64,000 bases of DNA from Amycolatopsis cihanbeyliensis (GCF_006715045.1 NZ_VFML01000001.1:5490001-5554000), one strand, 5' to 3'; counted from the first letter of the stretch, positions 49,703 to 59,824 are shown. The notes: generated by a model not told the origin, from the letters alone. Numbers and translations are program-made.

Positions 49703-52543
49703 TCAGTAGGGGCGGTCGATGACGTTGCCCGTGTCGCGATACCAGCGGATGTAACCGTGCTGGAAATCGTTCCGCCTACCGCCGGAGACGCTGTACTCCC
49801 CGCTTGCCGGGTAGCCGAGGTACGAGCGTTCCCAGCCGAGCGACTCCCAGCGCCGCCTGATCGAGCCGTACACCTCATGCGCGCCGGTGCCGGCCGTCCA
49901 GTAGATCGAGCCTTTCTTCGAGAAGTGGTTGTACCGGCCGATTCCGTCCGGTGTCGTGGTTTCGTCCGTCACGGGGTATCCCAAGGGGCTCCGTTCCCAG
50001 TCGAGGGCGGCCCACCGCTGCCGGATCGAGCCCCATATGCCGTGTGCGCCGTTGGCGTCCGTCCAGTAGATCGAGCTCTTCTTCGAGAAGTGGTTGTACC
50101 GGCCGATTCCGTCCGGTGTCGCGTTTTCGTCCGTCACGGGGTACCCCATCGGTCCGCGTTCCCATCCGAGCGCGGCCCACCGCTGCCGGATCTCGCCCCA
50201 CACTCCGTGGGCGCCCGTGCTCGGCGTCCAGTAGACCGAGGCCGCGAGGGTGCTCGGGGTGCCCGCGAAGTGGTTGTACCGCCCGACGCCGTCCGGTGTT
50301 GCGGCCTCGTCGGTGGTCGGCGGTCCGAACCGGCCGTGCCCGCCGAGCGCGAGGTAGCGGTCCAGGATGTCGCCGCGTACCCGGTGCACCCCGGTTTCCG
50401 CCGACCAGTACAGCCTTCCCTGCTCGTACGGGCGGTAGTGCACGTCGCCGTCGACGATCTCCGGACCGGTCGGTGCGCCGAGCAGCGCCTGTAGGTCCGG
50501 TTCGGCTTCGTAGCGCTGCTCGATCGGCGTCGAGTAGTGCGCGGACAGCGTCAGGTCCTCGCCGCCCATGGTCAGCGTGCGCGACCGCGCAGGCTCGCCG
50601 TCGGTCCATCCGGTGAACGGCGAGACACCGTCATTCGCGGTCGCGGCCGCGATCACGTCGAGCGTCGCACCCTCGGTGATCATGGACGAACTGACCGGGT
50701 CCTCCCCTCCTTCCCCATCTTCGACGGGAATCTGGAGCACCGCGGGCACGTTGCTGACCAGCTTCAGCAGGTGTTCCCGCGGCCACGCCGTATACGCCCG
50801 GCTCACGGACACGCCGTCGCTGTCGGTCGCCGTGGCCGTCAGCACCATCCGCGAGTTCGGATGGTCGGTGAACGGCACCGTGAACTCGGGGCCGTCCGCA
50901 CTCTCCCCAGGGTGGTCGTGGCAGGCCTCCTCCTCTGGACAGTGCAGGACGTTCCTCGACCAGTGCACCGGCAGCGAGCCGTCCTCGACGTCCGTCGCCG
51001 TGGCGCCGAGTTCCACCGGTTCCCCGACCGCGAACTCGACATCGCCGGGCGTGGTGAGGTCGATCACCGGCGAGTAGTTGCCCGGCACCACCGGGAGCTG
51101 CGTCGACTCGCTCGCCCCGAGCGGGTCGGTCACCGTCAGCGTCGCGGTGAACCGCTCGGGTTCGTCCGCGTAGGTGTGTGCGGCGCGCTCCCCGCCGCCG
51201 GTCGTGCCGTCACCGAAGTCCCACTCGTAGGTGAGCATCTCGCCGTCGGGGTCGTAGGAGCCCGAGCCGTCGAAGGTCGCGGTTCGGGTCGCCGGATCGG
51301 TGCTGACCTCCGCCTTCGCGATCGGTTGCCTGTTGCCTTCGACATAACTGAGCCTGCGCAGCATGCCGGTGGAGATGTCGGCGAGGACGATGTCCCCGTT
51401 GGTGGCCGCGGCGAACTTCACCGGACCGCCGATGTCGACGCCGAAGGGCGGGCTCTGCGGTGGCTCGGTGAGGTTTCCCTGCAGGTCGTATCGCAACGAC
51501 CACAGCTTGTGCCTGACGTAGTCCCCGAAGAAGTACGCGCCCCGGTACTGCTCCGGATAGCTGATACCGGAGTAGAAGATGCCCCCGGTGATGCTGTTGG
51601 CGGTCCCGTGGGGCAACGCGACGAGCGGTGGCGTGTTGGCCACCCCGGCGCAGCCCGGCAGGTCGGCGTAGCCGCCCATGCGCACGTCGCCTTCCCAGCA
51701 CGGCCACCCGTAGGCCCGACCTGGCTGCACGACGTTGATCTCCTCCCACCTGTTCCAGCCGACGTCGCCCACCACCGGCAGGCCGGTGCGTGGATCGAGG
51801 GACAGCCGGAAGGGGCTGCGGAAACCGCTGGCGAACACGCGGCTGCGGACGGAGCCCGGGTCCGCCTCCTCGTAGAACGGGTTGTCCGGCACGCCGAGCC
51901 CGTCGGCCGTCAGGTGCAGGATCTTGCCCTGAAGCGCGTCGGGGTCGAGTGACCTCAGCGCGTTCGGATCGACGCCGGTGTAGCCCGCGTTGTCGCCGAA
52001 GGAGACCCAGAGGGTTCCGTCCTGCGCGGCGACAACGCCCCAGATCCCGTGGACGTTCGTGTCCGCCGGTTCGTCGATCAGTACCCGCTCCAGGGCGATG
52101 CCGGTCGGATCCGGAGAACCGGTCACCCGGTAGCGCTCCAGCCGGAGCGCCGAGCCGGTATCGGTCGGCACCGACCTGGAGAGGTAGATCTGGCGCGAGG
52201 TGGCGTAGTCATGTGCCACGGCGAGCCCGACAAGTCCCAGGTCACCGCTGGTGACGACGGACAGTTCGTGGATCGTCCGTGGCTGCCCGGCGGGCGGGAC
52301 CCAGGCGAGGGTGCCCTGCTTGCCGATGCTCAGCAGGCCACCACCGTCCGGTAGGTACGCGAAGTCGGTCAGCTCCCCCGCCTGCTGGCCGCTCGGCTGG
52401 TCGCGCAGCACGAAGCCCGGCGGCAGCGTCGGCACCGCGGCCGCCGGTGGCGCGCCGGCGACGGGCACGGCCAGCAGACCTCCGATCATCAGGACGGTGG
52501 CGAGGAAAGCGCGGACGAATGGGCGCGTTTTCACAAGAACCAT
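49703..52543 (-). CDS. Secreted PQQ-sugar-dehydrogenase-like protein with PKD and LGFP repeats
   Basis: The 946-residue protein has a signal peptide (1 to 36). A soluble glucose-dehydrogenase-type propeller (about 40 to 400; GLVGLAVAHDY, SFGDNAGYTG, FASGFRSPFRL, GDVGWNRWEEIN) is followed by a PKD domain (about 410 to 490; GSGSYDPDGEMLTYEWDFGDG). A second Ig-like region follows, then LGFP repeats from about 680 to the end. LGFP repeats occur in cell-envelope proteins of mycolate-type bacteria, including mycolyltransferases, and are thought to anchor to the envelope. It likely oxidises or binds sugars at the cell surface. No strong ribosome site precedes the ATG. Confidence 0.83.
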   Translation of the reverse strand: MVLVKTRPFVRAFLATVLMIGGLLAVPVAGAPPAAAVPTLPPGFVLRDQPSGQQAGELTDFAYLPDGGGLLSIGKQGTLAWVPPAGQPRTIHELSVVTSGDLGLVGLAVAHDYATSRQIYLSRSVPTDTGSALRLERYRVTGSPDPTGIALERVLIDEPADTNVHGIWGVVAAQDGTLWVSFGDNAGYTGVDPNALRSLDPDALQGKILHLTADGLGVPDNPFYEEADPGSVRSRVFASGFRSPFRLSLDPRTGLPVVGDVGWNRWEEINVVQPGRAYGWPCWEGDVRMGGYADLPGCAGVANTPPLVALPHGTANSITGGIFYSGISYPEQYRGAYFFGDYVRHKLWSLRYDLQGNLTEPPQSPPFGVDIGGPVKFAAATNGDIVLADISTGMLRRLSYVEGNRQPIAKAEVSTDPATRTATFDGSGSYDPDGEMLTYEWDFGDGTTGGGERAAHTYADEPERFTATLTVTDPLGASESTQLPVVPGNYSPVIDLTTPGDVEFAVGEPVELGATATDVEDGSLPVHWSRNVLHCPEEEACHDHPGESADGPEFTVPFTDHPNSRMVLTATATDSDGVSVSRAYTAWPREHLLKLVSNVPAVLQIPVEDGEGGEDPVSSSMITEGATLDVIAAATANDGVSPFTGWTDGEPARSRTLTMGGEDLTLSAHYSTPIEQRYEAEPDLQALLGAPTGPEIVDGDVHYRPYEQGRLYWSAETGVHRVRGDILDRYLALGGHGRFGPPTTDEAATPDGVGRYNHFAGTPSTLAASVYWTPSTGAHGVWGEIRQRWAALGWERGPMGYPVTDENATPDGIGRYNHFSKKSSIYWTDANGAHGIWGSIRQRWAALDWERSPLGYPVTDETTTPDGIGRYNHFSKKGSIYWTAGTGAHEVYGSIRRRWESLGWERSYLGYPASGEYSVSGGRRNDFQHGYIRWYRDTGNVIDRPY
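49730..50500 (-). repeat. LGFP repeat block, 165-bp DNA period
   Basis: The C-terminal coding region repeats a 55-residue unit (GYPVTDE...PDGIGRYNHFSKK...IYWT...GSIRQRWAALDWERS). Two neighbouring copies are nearly identical at DNA level with a 165-base offset (GTAGATCGAG at 49901 and 50066). The outer copies are more diverged. Confidence 0.8.
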
Positions 52544-52801
52544 GCCTGGCTATCGCTCAACCGGGTGAAGGAGTTTCACACGATCGGGTAGGGTAATGGG
52601 AATGTGACTTGATCGCGTATCGGTCGGGCTATATGTCTTATTCACACGTCGGGTTATTCAGGTCCGTAGCGTGCGTCACAAGTGCTTGACCTGAAACGAC
52701 CTTCCCGCCCGTCGCCCACCACCACCCACACGGTGGCGCTGCGCGCCGCGGTGACCATGGGCCTGGCGGCCCGCGGTCGCTGGGTCGTTCTGAATAACCC
52801 T

Positions 52802-53737
52802 CTATGCACCCGAAAGGTCAGTACGCCCCTCGCTGTGCACCGACAGGATGTCCGTGATCGCCCGGTTGCACGGCGTGGGAACACCGAGCGCGGCGCCGCG
52901 CTCGACCACGTCACCGCTGAGCCAGTCGACCTCGAGCCGGTTGCCGCGTTCGAGGTCGTGGTGCATCGACGAGGTCATGCCCGCGGACACCTGATCGGTG
53001 AAGGCGAGCCGATCGTCGGCGTAGTCGGCGGGCAGCGGCACTCCTGTGGCGCGCGCGACCCGCACCACCTCGTCCATCACGTCGCGAAGGAAAGCGCGAG
53101 CACGTGGATGGTCGCGGATCGGTCCGATCGTCGTGCGGGAGGTGCTGGTCGTGCCGGAAAGCCCGACCAGGAACACGAACTTCTCCCAGACGGCCTGCTC
53201 GATCCGGTCGCTGATCTCGACGTCGATCCCGCTGCCGGCGCAGGCGTCGCGGAACTCCCGCACCCGCGGTGAGATGGCGCCGTCGTACTCGCCGAGCACC
53301 AGCTTCTGCAGCGTGCCGGAGTGGCGAATGACCCCCGGCTCGGCGATCGTGGCGGCGATGTAGCACACCCCGCCGATGACCTGCGCGTCACCGAGGACGC
53401 GTCGCAGGATGTCGTCCTTCACCACGCCGTTCTGGAGCGACACCACACCGGTTTGCTCGGTGAGCAGCGGCCTGACGAGCTCGGCCGAGGCCTCCGTGTC
53501 CCACAGTTTCACCCCGAACAGCACCAGGTCGACCGGATCCAGCTCGGCGGGATCGTCGGTGACCTCGACCTCGGGCAGATGCGCGTCGCCGAGCGGGCTC
53601 TCCACCCGCAGGCCGTGCGCACGCAGCGCCTCGAGCTGGCGTCCCCTGGCCACGAAGGCGACATCGTGGCCGCCCCGCGCCAGCCGGGCGCCGAAGTAGC
53701 CGCCCACCCCACCGGTTCCCATCACCGCGATCCGCAT
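52802..53737 (-). CDS. panE: Ketopantoate reductase family protein (ApbA/PanE)
   Basis: This 311-residue protein has the N-terminal Rossmann motif MGTGGVGGYFGARLA (GxGxxG), a lysine in FGVKLWDT, NGV in LQNGVVKDD near 105, and a C-terminal helical domain with the catalytic-type lysine in WEKFVFLVG and a serine/aspartate region DYADDR. Classical members reduce ketopantoate with NADPH for pantothenate; many paralogues act on other 2-keto acids. AGGAGG precedes the ATG. It is the last gene on the strand of the defence-like genes, 31 bases after the nuclease-like gene, and may simply be their neighbour. Confidence 0.85.
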   Translation of the reverse strand: MRIAVMGTGGVGGYFGARLARGGHDVAFVARGRQLEALRAHGLRVESPLGDAHLPEVEVTDDPAELDPVDLVLFGVKLWDTEASAELVRPLLTEQTGVVSLQNGVVKDDILRRVLGDAQVIGGVCYIAATIAEPGVIRHSGTLQKLVLGEYDGAISPRVREFRDACAGSGIDVEISDRIEQAVWEKFVFLVGLSGTTSTSRTTIGPIRDHPRARAFLRDVMDEVVRVARATGVPLPADYADDRLAFTDQVSAGMTSSMHHDLERGNRLEVDWLSGDVVERGAALGVPTPCNRAITDILSVHSEGRTDLSGA

Positions 53738-53768
53738 GCGACCTCCTTGGCCCCACATTCAGCCCGGT

Positions 53769-55604
53769 CTACCGGCTACCGATCACCACGAGCTCATCGC
53801 ACTGGCCGGTGATCGTTCTTCTCGTGCTGTGCAGCAGATTGTCCAGCAACCGCAGGCAGTGCGTGTCGCGGGTCTCCTTGCCGGCCGCGGTGGCCGCCCG
53901 GGCCTGCTCATGTGTGGCCCGCAGCAGGTGCGGCTGGACGATGGCCACTTTCGTGGGATCGCTGTCCAAGCGTAGCCGCAGCTGGTCGACGAAGTCGGCC
54001 GGCGCGATGCGCTGACCGTCGTGCCACGCCGCGTGCGCCGCGACGCGCGGCACGGCGAGCCTGTTGACGAGCGTTTCCGCGCGCAGGGAGGTCACGTTCT
54101 TCTCCGCCTGGCTGACGAGCTGCTCGAACCCTGTCACGGCGAGCCGCCTGGTTGGTGAGTCGCTCGCCGCGGCCTTGACGTGGATCGCCGTCAGCGTTCC
54201 GTCGTCGGCCAGGTGCAGGAAGTCGGCGATCTCGCCCGCGCCGTCGTCGCAGAGCAGCCAGCCGACCCCGAATCGGTGTACGACCCAGGCGAACAGGGAA
54301 CTGTCGCCACCGATGCCGATCGCGTCGTGGATGGCCCGGTCTCCGTGCACCGCAGGCTTCTCCCGAGTGACCAGGTATCCACCGAAGTCCTCGAACTGGA
54401 GGTTCGTGAACGGTGCGTCGACCAGGCTCCGCCAATGGATGTGGCGCCCGTCGAAAGCGTGCCCGGATCCGTAGTACAGGGTGAGCAGGCCCCCGGTCGC
54501 GAGAGCGTCCTTGATCTGCGCCAGCTCAGCGCCCATCGGCGGACCGTTGTGCCGCACCTCGAGCCGGAACCCGCTGTGTGCCCTCACCGGGTTCAACATG
54601 AACGTCGCCTTGGCATCGCCGATCACCACGTCCAGCTCCGTGGTCGCCGAATCAGGCCGGCCACGTACCTCCATGGTTGCCTGGGCGAGCAACTCGGCGT
54701 AGCGGATCTCGTCCGCACCGGCATCGGCCTCGCCGCGCATCTGGTCAGGATCACTCACCGCGATGTCGACGGCGAACCTTACCCTGGCCAGGTCGGTCTC
54801 GGGCACGGCGAGCCCACCGAAGGGCAGCGCGGGCGAGGCCTCCGAGACAAGTTCCTTGCCCAGCATGTCGAGCGCTTCGCCGGTGGCGGCGAGGAACATC
54901 GGGAATTCTGTGGTCTGCTTCCAGGAGATCTTGGACTTGTCCGGCGACACGGTCAGCAGATCACGAAGGACGGCGGTGTCGTTGCCGGGCACGTAGTGGA
55001 TCTTCGCGGCGCTCAGCGCGAAACCGCCGTCCTCCAGCGGATGCAATGCGTCCTGGAGTCGGAGGCCGGTCAGGGCTTTGCCGTCCGGCCTCGTGGCCCG
55101 GCGGCGGTGCACCCCGCGCATCCAGATCATCCGGCCGTCGCCGTGGAACGTTCCCGCCAGCACCTCGGCGGGGAAGAACCGGAACTCGGCGTTCCGTTCC
55201 ACCCAACTCCTGAGCTGGGACTCGCTCGTGATGGTGGTGCAGACCGCGACGAGGCGGTTCCTTCGCGTGGCGAGGGTGAGGTGGTTGTGGAGATCGACGA
55301 TGCCCGACTCCGCCATCGCCCACCCCGGGGAACGCACGACCTGGCGGTACACGCCGTAGAGACTGTCGAACCCGAGTTCCCGCAGAGTTCCCAGCGACTC
55401 GATCGCGTCGCCGGCCAGTTTGGTCACCTCGGCTCGCACCCGGCACGATGCCGCTCGCCCTCGCTTTCCCGCCGATTCGCGCAGGAACACTGTGAGGCTC
55501 GCGAACGCGATCTGCGGATCCTCGCCGGTGCATTCCAGCACCGTGATCGACAGATACGGGTTGAGCTCGGCCAGCGGCAGTTCCGGCAGGGATTCGTGGT
55601 CCAT
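53769..55604 (-). CDS. Unknown protein with putative nuclease-like C-terminal motif
   Basis: This 611-residue protein matches no family I can name. Around residue 455 it has LLCDDGAGEIADFLHL...LTAIHVKAA, an arrangement (D, then E, then a hydrophobic-x-K) like a restriction-endonuclease (PD-(D/E)xK) core. The middle shows predicted beta-rich sequence. No signal peptide or membrane helix is seen. It follows the helicase and winged-helix genes on the same strand, and this setting supports a nucleic-acid role. The nuclease call is inference. Confidence 0.5.
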   Translation of the reverse strand: MDHESLPELPLAELNPYLSITVLECTGEDPQIAFASLTVFLRESAGKRGRAASCRVRAEVTKLAGDAIESLGTLRELGFDSLYGVYRQVVRSPGWAMAESGIVDLHNHLTLATRRNRLVAVCTTITSESQLRSWVERNAEFRFFPAEVLAGTFHGDGRMIWMRGVHRRRATRPDGKALTGLRLQDALHPLEDGGFALSAAKIHYVPGNDTAVLRDLLTVSPDKSKISWKQTTEFPMFLAATGEALDMLGKELVSEASPALPFGGLAVPETDLARVRFAVDIAVSDPDQMRGEADAGADEIRYAELLAQATMEVRGRPDSATTELDVVIGDAKATFMLNPVRAHSGFRLEVRHNGPPMGAELAQIKDALATGGLLTLYYGSGHAFDGRHIHWRSLVDAPFTNLQFEDFGGYLVTREKPAVHGDRAIHDAIGIGGDSSLFAWVVHRFGVGWLLCDDGAGEIADFLHLADDGTLTAIHVKAAASDSPTRRLAVTGFEQLVSQAEKNVTSLRAETLVNRLAVPRVAAHAAWHDGQRIAPADFVDQLRLRLDSDPTKVAIVQPHLLRATHEQARAATAAGKETRDTHCLRLLDNLLHSTRRTITGQCDELVVIGSR

Positions 55605-55688
55605 CGCCGCTGACGCTAGCTACGCGTGCCGCGCGAAACCATACTGGAAAAGGCTTCGTCAGCGGTTTGACCACAAGCTGTCCAATGG

Positions 55689-56888
55689 TCAATTCAAGCT
55701 GTCGAGGAGTAATACCAGTGCGTCCCGTCCCGCCGCGGCCGCCATCGCGCGCAACGCCGACAAGTCGGTCGACTCGAATCCCAGCTGCCTGCCCGCCTTC
55801 GTCGCGAGCGCGGTGACCTCGCCTGCCTTTCGCTGCCTCGCCCGGGCGAACGACTCCACCCGATCAAGGAACCCCTGCTCCCGTAGCTCCTTGTCCGCAC
55901 ACCAGATCCGTACGACGGTCGTGCTCAACGCTGCGAACGAGCCGAGGCTGGCGCACGGGATCGGCCCGGACGGCTCGAAGGCCGATCTCGGAAGCTCTAC
56001 CTGCCACCCGCCGTGCGGGAACCGGACGGGCCGGTACCCGGACAGTCCTTTGCGCAGCAGCCAGCTGGTTATCCGGGTCCGCTGCTCCTCTTCTGTCGTG
56101 TCCTCGTTCGCGAGCGCGCCTTGGATCTCCGGGGCCTGCTCACACAGTTCGCTCAGCTCGGGGTCGGCGGTGTCGGCCGCCTGACCGTAGGCCAGGAAGC
56201 GGATCTTGCCGCCGGGTTGCACCGCACGGATCACGTGCACCGGCAGGAAGACACACTCCTCACCCAGGCTTTCCGGCCGGTCGAGGCGGTGCGGCAGGTT
56301 GTAGCGTTCCCGGTCGCGATAGCGGGCGAGTTCGGCCAGCGTTTCGCGGCGGAAACCCTTGGTCGTGGCGAGCAGTCGGAAGTCCTGGTCGCGCCCGTGC
56401 ATGGCGCCGGCTTGCGCGAGCGTCAAGAAGGTGACGACCCCGGCGTCATAGTGCCGGCGGGTGAGTGGCAGCGAGGTGTACCCGTCGAAGTACAGCCGGC
56501 GGCGGTCCTGCCGTTCGACGACATAACACACCTGGTCGCGATGCGAGTTCCGGCCGAGGTCGGTCAGCGTGAGCCCGCCGTCCGGTGTCCCGGTGAGGTG
56601 ACCGATACCGGCGAGGAAACGGATGGCGCGGTCGACCAGGACCTCGTCGAGCGAGAAAAATGCCGCGAGCTCGGCCACTGTGTTCAGGCCGCATTCGGCG
56701 AGACCTCGCTCGAGATAGCGGTCGATGAGCTCGTACGGCTTCCCTTCGACGGTCGTTGCCCTGACGTCGACCTGCCATACGGGCAGCAGCAGTGAGAACA
56801 ACCTGACTGGGGTGAAGCCGTGCCGGAAAGCGGCGTCCTCCAGAGCCCGTTCCTTCCGGTAGGGCATGACGGCCTTGCCCGCGTTCAC
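55689..56888 (-). CDS. Winged-helix protein of unknown function, helicase partner
   Basis: The 399-residue protein shows a winged-helix-like stretch near residues 60 to 115 (VAELAAFFSLDEVLVDRAIRFL then GGLTLTDLGRN). The rest is mixed alpha/beta without known motifs. The GTG start overlaps the helicase stop (GTGA) and has GGGGAG eight bases upstream; an ATG seven codons later is possible. The tight coupling says it works with the helicase. Function unknown. Confidence 0.6.
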   Translation of the reverse strand: MNAGKAVMPYRKERALEDAAFRHGFTPVRLFSLLLPVWQVDVRATTVEGKPYELIDRYLERGLAECGLNTVAELAAFFSLDEVLVDRAIRFLAGIGHLTGTPDGGLTLTDLGRNSHRDQVCYVVERQDRRRLYFDGYTSLPLTRRHYDAGVVTFLTLAQAGAMHGRDQDFRLLATTKGFRRETLAELARYRDRERYNLPHRLDRPESLGEECVFLPVHVIRAVQPGGKIRFLAYGQAADTADPELSELCEQAPEIQGALANEDTTEEEQRTRITSWLLRKGLSGYRPVRFPHGGWQVELPRSAFEPSGPIPCASLGSFAALSTTVVRIWCADKELREQGFLDRVESFARARQRKAGEVTALATKAGRQLGFESTDLSALRAMAAAAGRDALVLLLDSLN

Positions 56889-59815
56889 GGTGCGAGCTCC
56901 CCGAGCCGGTGCCAGATGTCCGTGCTCCGGCGGAGGTCGCCGTCGGCCAGGACGTGCTCGTGCAGCCGCCCGACAAGTTCGCGGAAGCCCGGATCCTGTG
57001 CGCGCGACAGCATCTCGAGATCGCCGACGAGGACGAGCTGCTGTTTCGCTCGGGTGAACGCGACGTTCGCGCGTCGTAGCTCGTCGAGAAAGCCGACCCG
57101 GGCGGCGGGGTTGCTGCGAGTGAACCCGTAGAGGATGACGTCGCGCTCCCCGCCCTGGAACGAGTCGACCGTGCCGACCCCCGACTCCACAATGTCCTGG
57201 TCGGGAATGTGCTCCTGGAGACGGCTGACGACGAGGCGCCGCTGCGCCGCATACGGAACGATGAGCGCCCATTCCTTCCCCCGGGTGTGATAGTGGGTGG
57301 CGAGCCTGCACAACAGATGTGCCTCCGCCGAGTTTTCCGTACCCTGTTCCGCGCGCCGCTCCCGGCGTTTGGCTTCCGGCAGATCGGAGGTGTCGACGAA
57401 CGCCAGCGGGCTCGCGAAAACCCCGTCATCATGTACCCGCGTGACCATGGTCTGCAGCTTTCCGCCGTAGAAGGCCTCCGAGACGAAGTCCGCGACCGTC
57501 CTCGGCATGCGGCGCTGCTGGGTCAGCATGTCGACGTGGCTGCCCGGCAGCGCGCCGACGAGGTTCTCGAGCGTGCTCCGCTGCAGAAGTGCCCGGACCT
57601 CGGGATCGCGCCCGGCTTCGCCAAGCGACGCGAGTACCTCGTGCTCGACGATGGGCGGCAGCTGCCGATGATCTCCTACGAGCACCGCGCGCCGCGCGCG
57701 GACCAGCGGTACCAACACGTCCGCCGTGGCGATCTGCCCGGCTTCGTCGATGATCACGAGGTCGAACTCCTCGTCCGCGATCTCCGCCCGGGACGCGGCC
57801 CCGATGCAGGTCGCGCCGACGACGTCGGCGTATCGGATCAGTTCCGGATGCAACTGCTCGGTGTCGCCGGCGATGTCCTCCCGCCAGTCCGCAAGTACCG
57901 CGGCCCGCGCCGCCAGGAGCTGGAGCTGGGGACCGAGTCGCGCATGGAATGTGCTGAGCGCATCGAGGGCCTGCCCCGTCGCCCCGGGCTCGGCGGTGCC
58001 ATCCACCGGCGGTACGGGGAGTACCGGGCCGAGGGCCCTGGCCAGCGCCGATGCGGCGGTGAGCGCTTCGTCCCGGCGTTGCTCGCCTTCGCGTACGGCC
58101 TGGTCCAGCCGCGCGCGTGCATCGCGGACCGCGGGCACGCCCCGGGTCACCCGCTCCACCTCCGCTTCCGCCTGGCTGAGTGCTTGCTGCGTGGTCGACG
58201 CTTCCTCGCTCAGCGCGGTCAGCCGCGCGCCGGCCGCAGCGAGCCGCCGCTGACGCGAGCGGGCGACGGCGTCGGTCAGGAGCCCGAGAACCGGCAGTCT
58301 CCGCCCAGCCCGAGCCATCCGCAGGCCGAGGCGTTCGGCCTTGCGGCGTACACCGATCGCCGTGCGCTCCAGTTCGGCGATCCTGGCGGCCAGCCGTTCC
58401 ACGTTCTGCTGCGCCTGCCCGCCCGTCGCGCGGCGGTGCGCCGTCCATTCGGCACGCAGCTCGTGCTCGGTCGCGAGGGCCTCGGTCAGCTTGGCGATCC
58501 GCCGTTCGAGCTCGATGTGCCATTCGCGCGCGTGCGGTACTCCGGCGTAGCGCCCGAGCGTGCTGCCGGTCGCGGCGATGAGCTCGTCACGCAGGTCGGC
58601 GGCCCAGCGCTCGAGGAGGAACGGCCGGGCGTCCGGGTCGATCTTGCTTTCGTTGCCCATTCGCACCACGAGGACGTCCCGCGGCAGCTTGGCAAGGACG
58701 TTGTCGACCGCGCGGTTGGTGTGCGACGCGATCAGCACGCTGCCCCGTCCCGCCCCGAGGGCGTGCGCGCGGGCCATCTGACTGATGGCCCGCGTCTTCC
58801 CGGTTCCCGGCGGGCCCAGGACGACCATCAGGTCGCGCACGCCGAGCGACTTCCGGAACGCGGCCAGCTGGTCCGGGTCCAGCTCCTCGCCTGGTTCCGC
58901 GCGCACCGTGTCGATCGGCTGGACGTGGTGGTCGACCAGGACGTCCAGCAGCGACGAGTTTCGCGCCTGGCGTGCCCGCAACAGGGCGATCGCCTCTCGT
59001 CGCTTGGCGTACGCGACGTCGGTCACGGTCGGCATCAGCTCGCCCTGCTGGGCCAGCCGCTCCCAGTCCACCTGCCGGTCGAACCGGACGGTGACCTTGC
59101 CATCGGTCACTCGCGTGACATGCCCTCGCTGGTCCGGCTCGCCGCGCACCTGCACGAACGCGTTCCGCTCGGGCGTCACGCCGCCGACGATGTGGAACCG
59201 GTACATGCCGGCGGCGCTGTACCGGCGTTCCCCGACCGGCTCGACGGCGCGGTAGGGGAACGTCGGTAGCCGGCCGGCGTTATCGACACTCAGTCGGTGC
59301 ACTGCGTCGTTCAGCCGGTCGAGTGCGTCGAGAAACCTGGTGTGCTGGGTTTCCAGTTCGGGAGTGCCCGCGGAGTCCCCCAGCTCGGACTGTAGCTTGT
59401 GCCATGCCTGCAACATGCCGTTCCAGCCGGCGTCCGCGCCCTGTGGCACCTGGCGGATCTCCGGCACCGGGCGCCAGACGGTGCGCACGAGCAGGCACCC
59501 CCTTGCCAGCTTGTCGTGCTCTCGCAACCGCAGTGGCGCGGCCCAGTTGACGTGGTACGCGTCGCCGCGACGGCTCAGCCCCAGCTTGACCACGTAAGCG
59601 TCCGTGTGCAGCTGCAGGCTGAAACCGGTGTCGCTGCCCTCCCACGGGGTGAACGTCACCGGCACGCCGTCGCCGCGGGCGGACAGGTCGGTGACGATCT
59701 CGTCGAGCCCCCGGGGGAGCGCCGGATGATCCTTCCGTTGCTTGACGATTCCCTCGTGCAGCTTCCGGCCCGGCACGAGGAAGATCGGCGCGCGCAGATC
59801 CACGGTTTTCAGCAC
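56885..59815 (-). CDS. SF1 (Upf1/Dna2-like) helicase with coiled-coil insert
   Basis: This 976-residue protein has a full SF1B helicase core: Walker A GPPGTGKT near residue 330, Walker B IIDEAG near 690, VGDHRQLPP near 718, QQRRMP near 770, and VDSFQGGERDVI and ANVAFTRAKQQLVLVGD near the end. Residues about 430 to 600 form a long charged coiled coil. The N-terminal 300 residues are unique. The GTG start has a weak ribosome site. It is in a row with a SEFIR-pseudokinase gene and a winged-helix gene, typical of phage-defence operons. Confidence 0.85.
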   Translation of the reverse strand: MLKTVDLRAPIFLVPGRKLHEGIVKQRKDHPALPRGLDEIVTDLSARGDGVPVTFTPWEGSDTGFSLQLHTDAYVVKLGLSRRGDAYHVNWAAPLRLREHDKLARGCLLVRTVWRPVPEIRQVPQGADAGWNGMLQAWHKLQSELGDSAGTPELETQHTRFLDALDRLNDAVHRLSVDNAGRLPTFPYRAVEPVGERRYSAAGMYRFHIVGGVTPERNAFVQVRGEPDQRGHVTRVTDGKVTVRFDRQVDWERLAQQGELMPTVTDVAYAKRREAIALLRARQARNSSLLDVLVDHHVQPIDTVRAEPGEELDPDQLAAFRKSLGVRDLMVVLGPPGTGKTRAISQMARAHALGAGRGSVLIASHTNRAVDNVLAKLPRDVLVVRMGNESKIDPDARPFLLERWAADLRDELIAATGSTLGRYAGVPHAREWHIELERRIAKLTEALATEHELRAEWTAHRRATGGQAQQNVERLAARIAELERTAIGVRRKAERLGLRMARAGRRLPVLGLLTDAVARSRQRRLAAAGARLTALSEEASTTQQALSQAEAEVERVTRGVPAVRDARARLDQAVREGEQRRDEALTAASALARALGPVLPVPPVDGTAEPGATGQALDALSTFHARLGPQLQLLAARAAVLADWREDIAGDTEQLHPELIRYADVVGATCIGAASRAEIADEEFDLVIIDEAGQIATADVLVPLVRARRAVLVGDHRQLPPIVEHEVLASLGEAGRDPEVRALLQRSTLENLVGALPGSHVDMLTQQRRMPRTVADFVSEAFYGGKLQTMVTRVHDDGVFASPLAFVDTSDLPEAKRRERRAEQGTENSAEAHLLCRLATHYHTRGKEWALIVPYAAQRRLVVSRLQEHIPDQDIVESGVGTVDSFQGGERDVILYGFTRSNPAARVGFLDELRRANVAFTRAKQQLVLVGDLEMLSRAQDPGFRELVGRLHEHVLADGDLRRSTDIWHRLGELAP

Positions 59816-59824
59816 CGGTGTCGT

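Noticed and set aside
49730-50500. Tandem DNA repeats as a possible CRISPR or mobile repeat
   Set aside because: The 165-base units are in frame and encode LGFP protein repeats.
52682-53272. Plus-strand frame overlapping the ketopantoate reductase
   Set aside because: It is antisense to a gene with a clear Rossmann motif and ribosome site.
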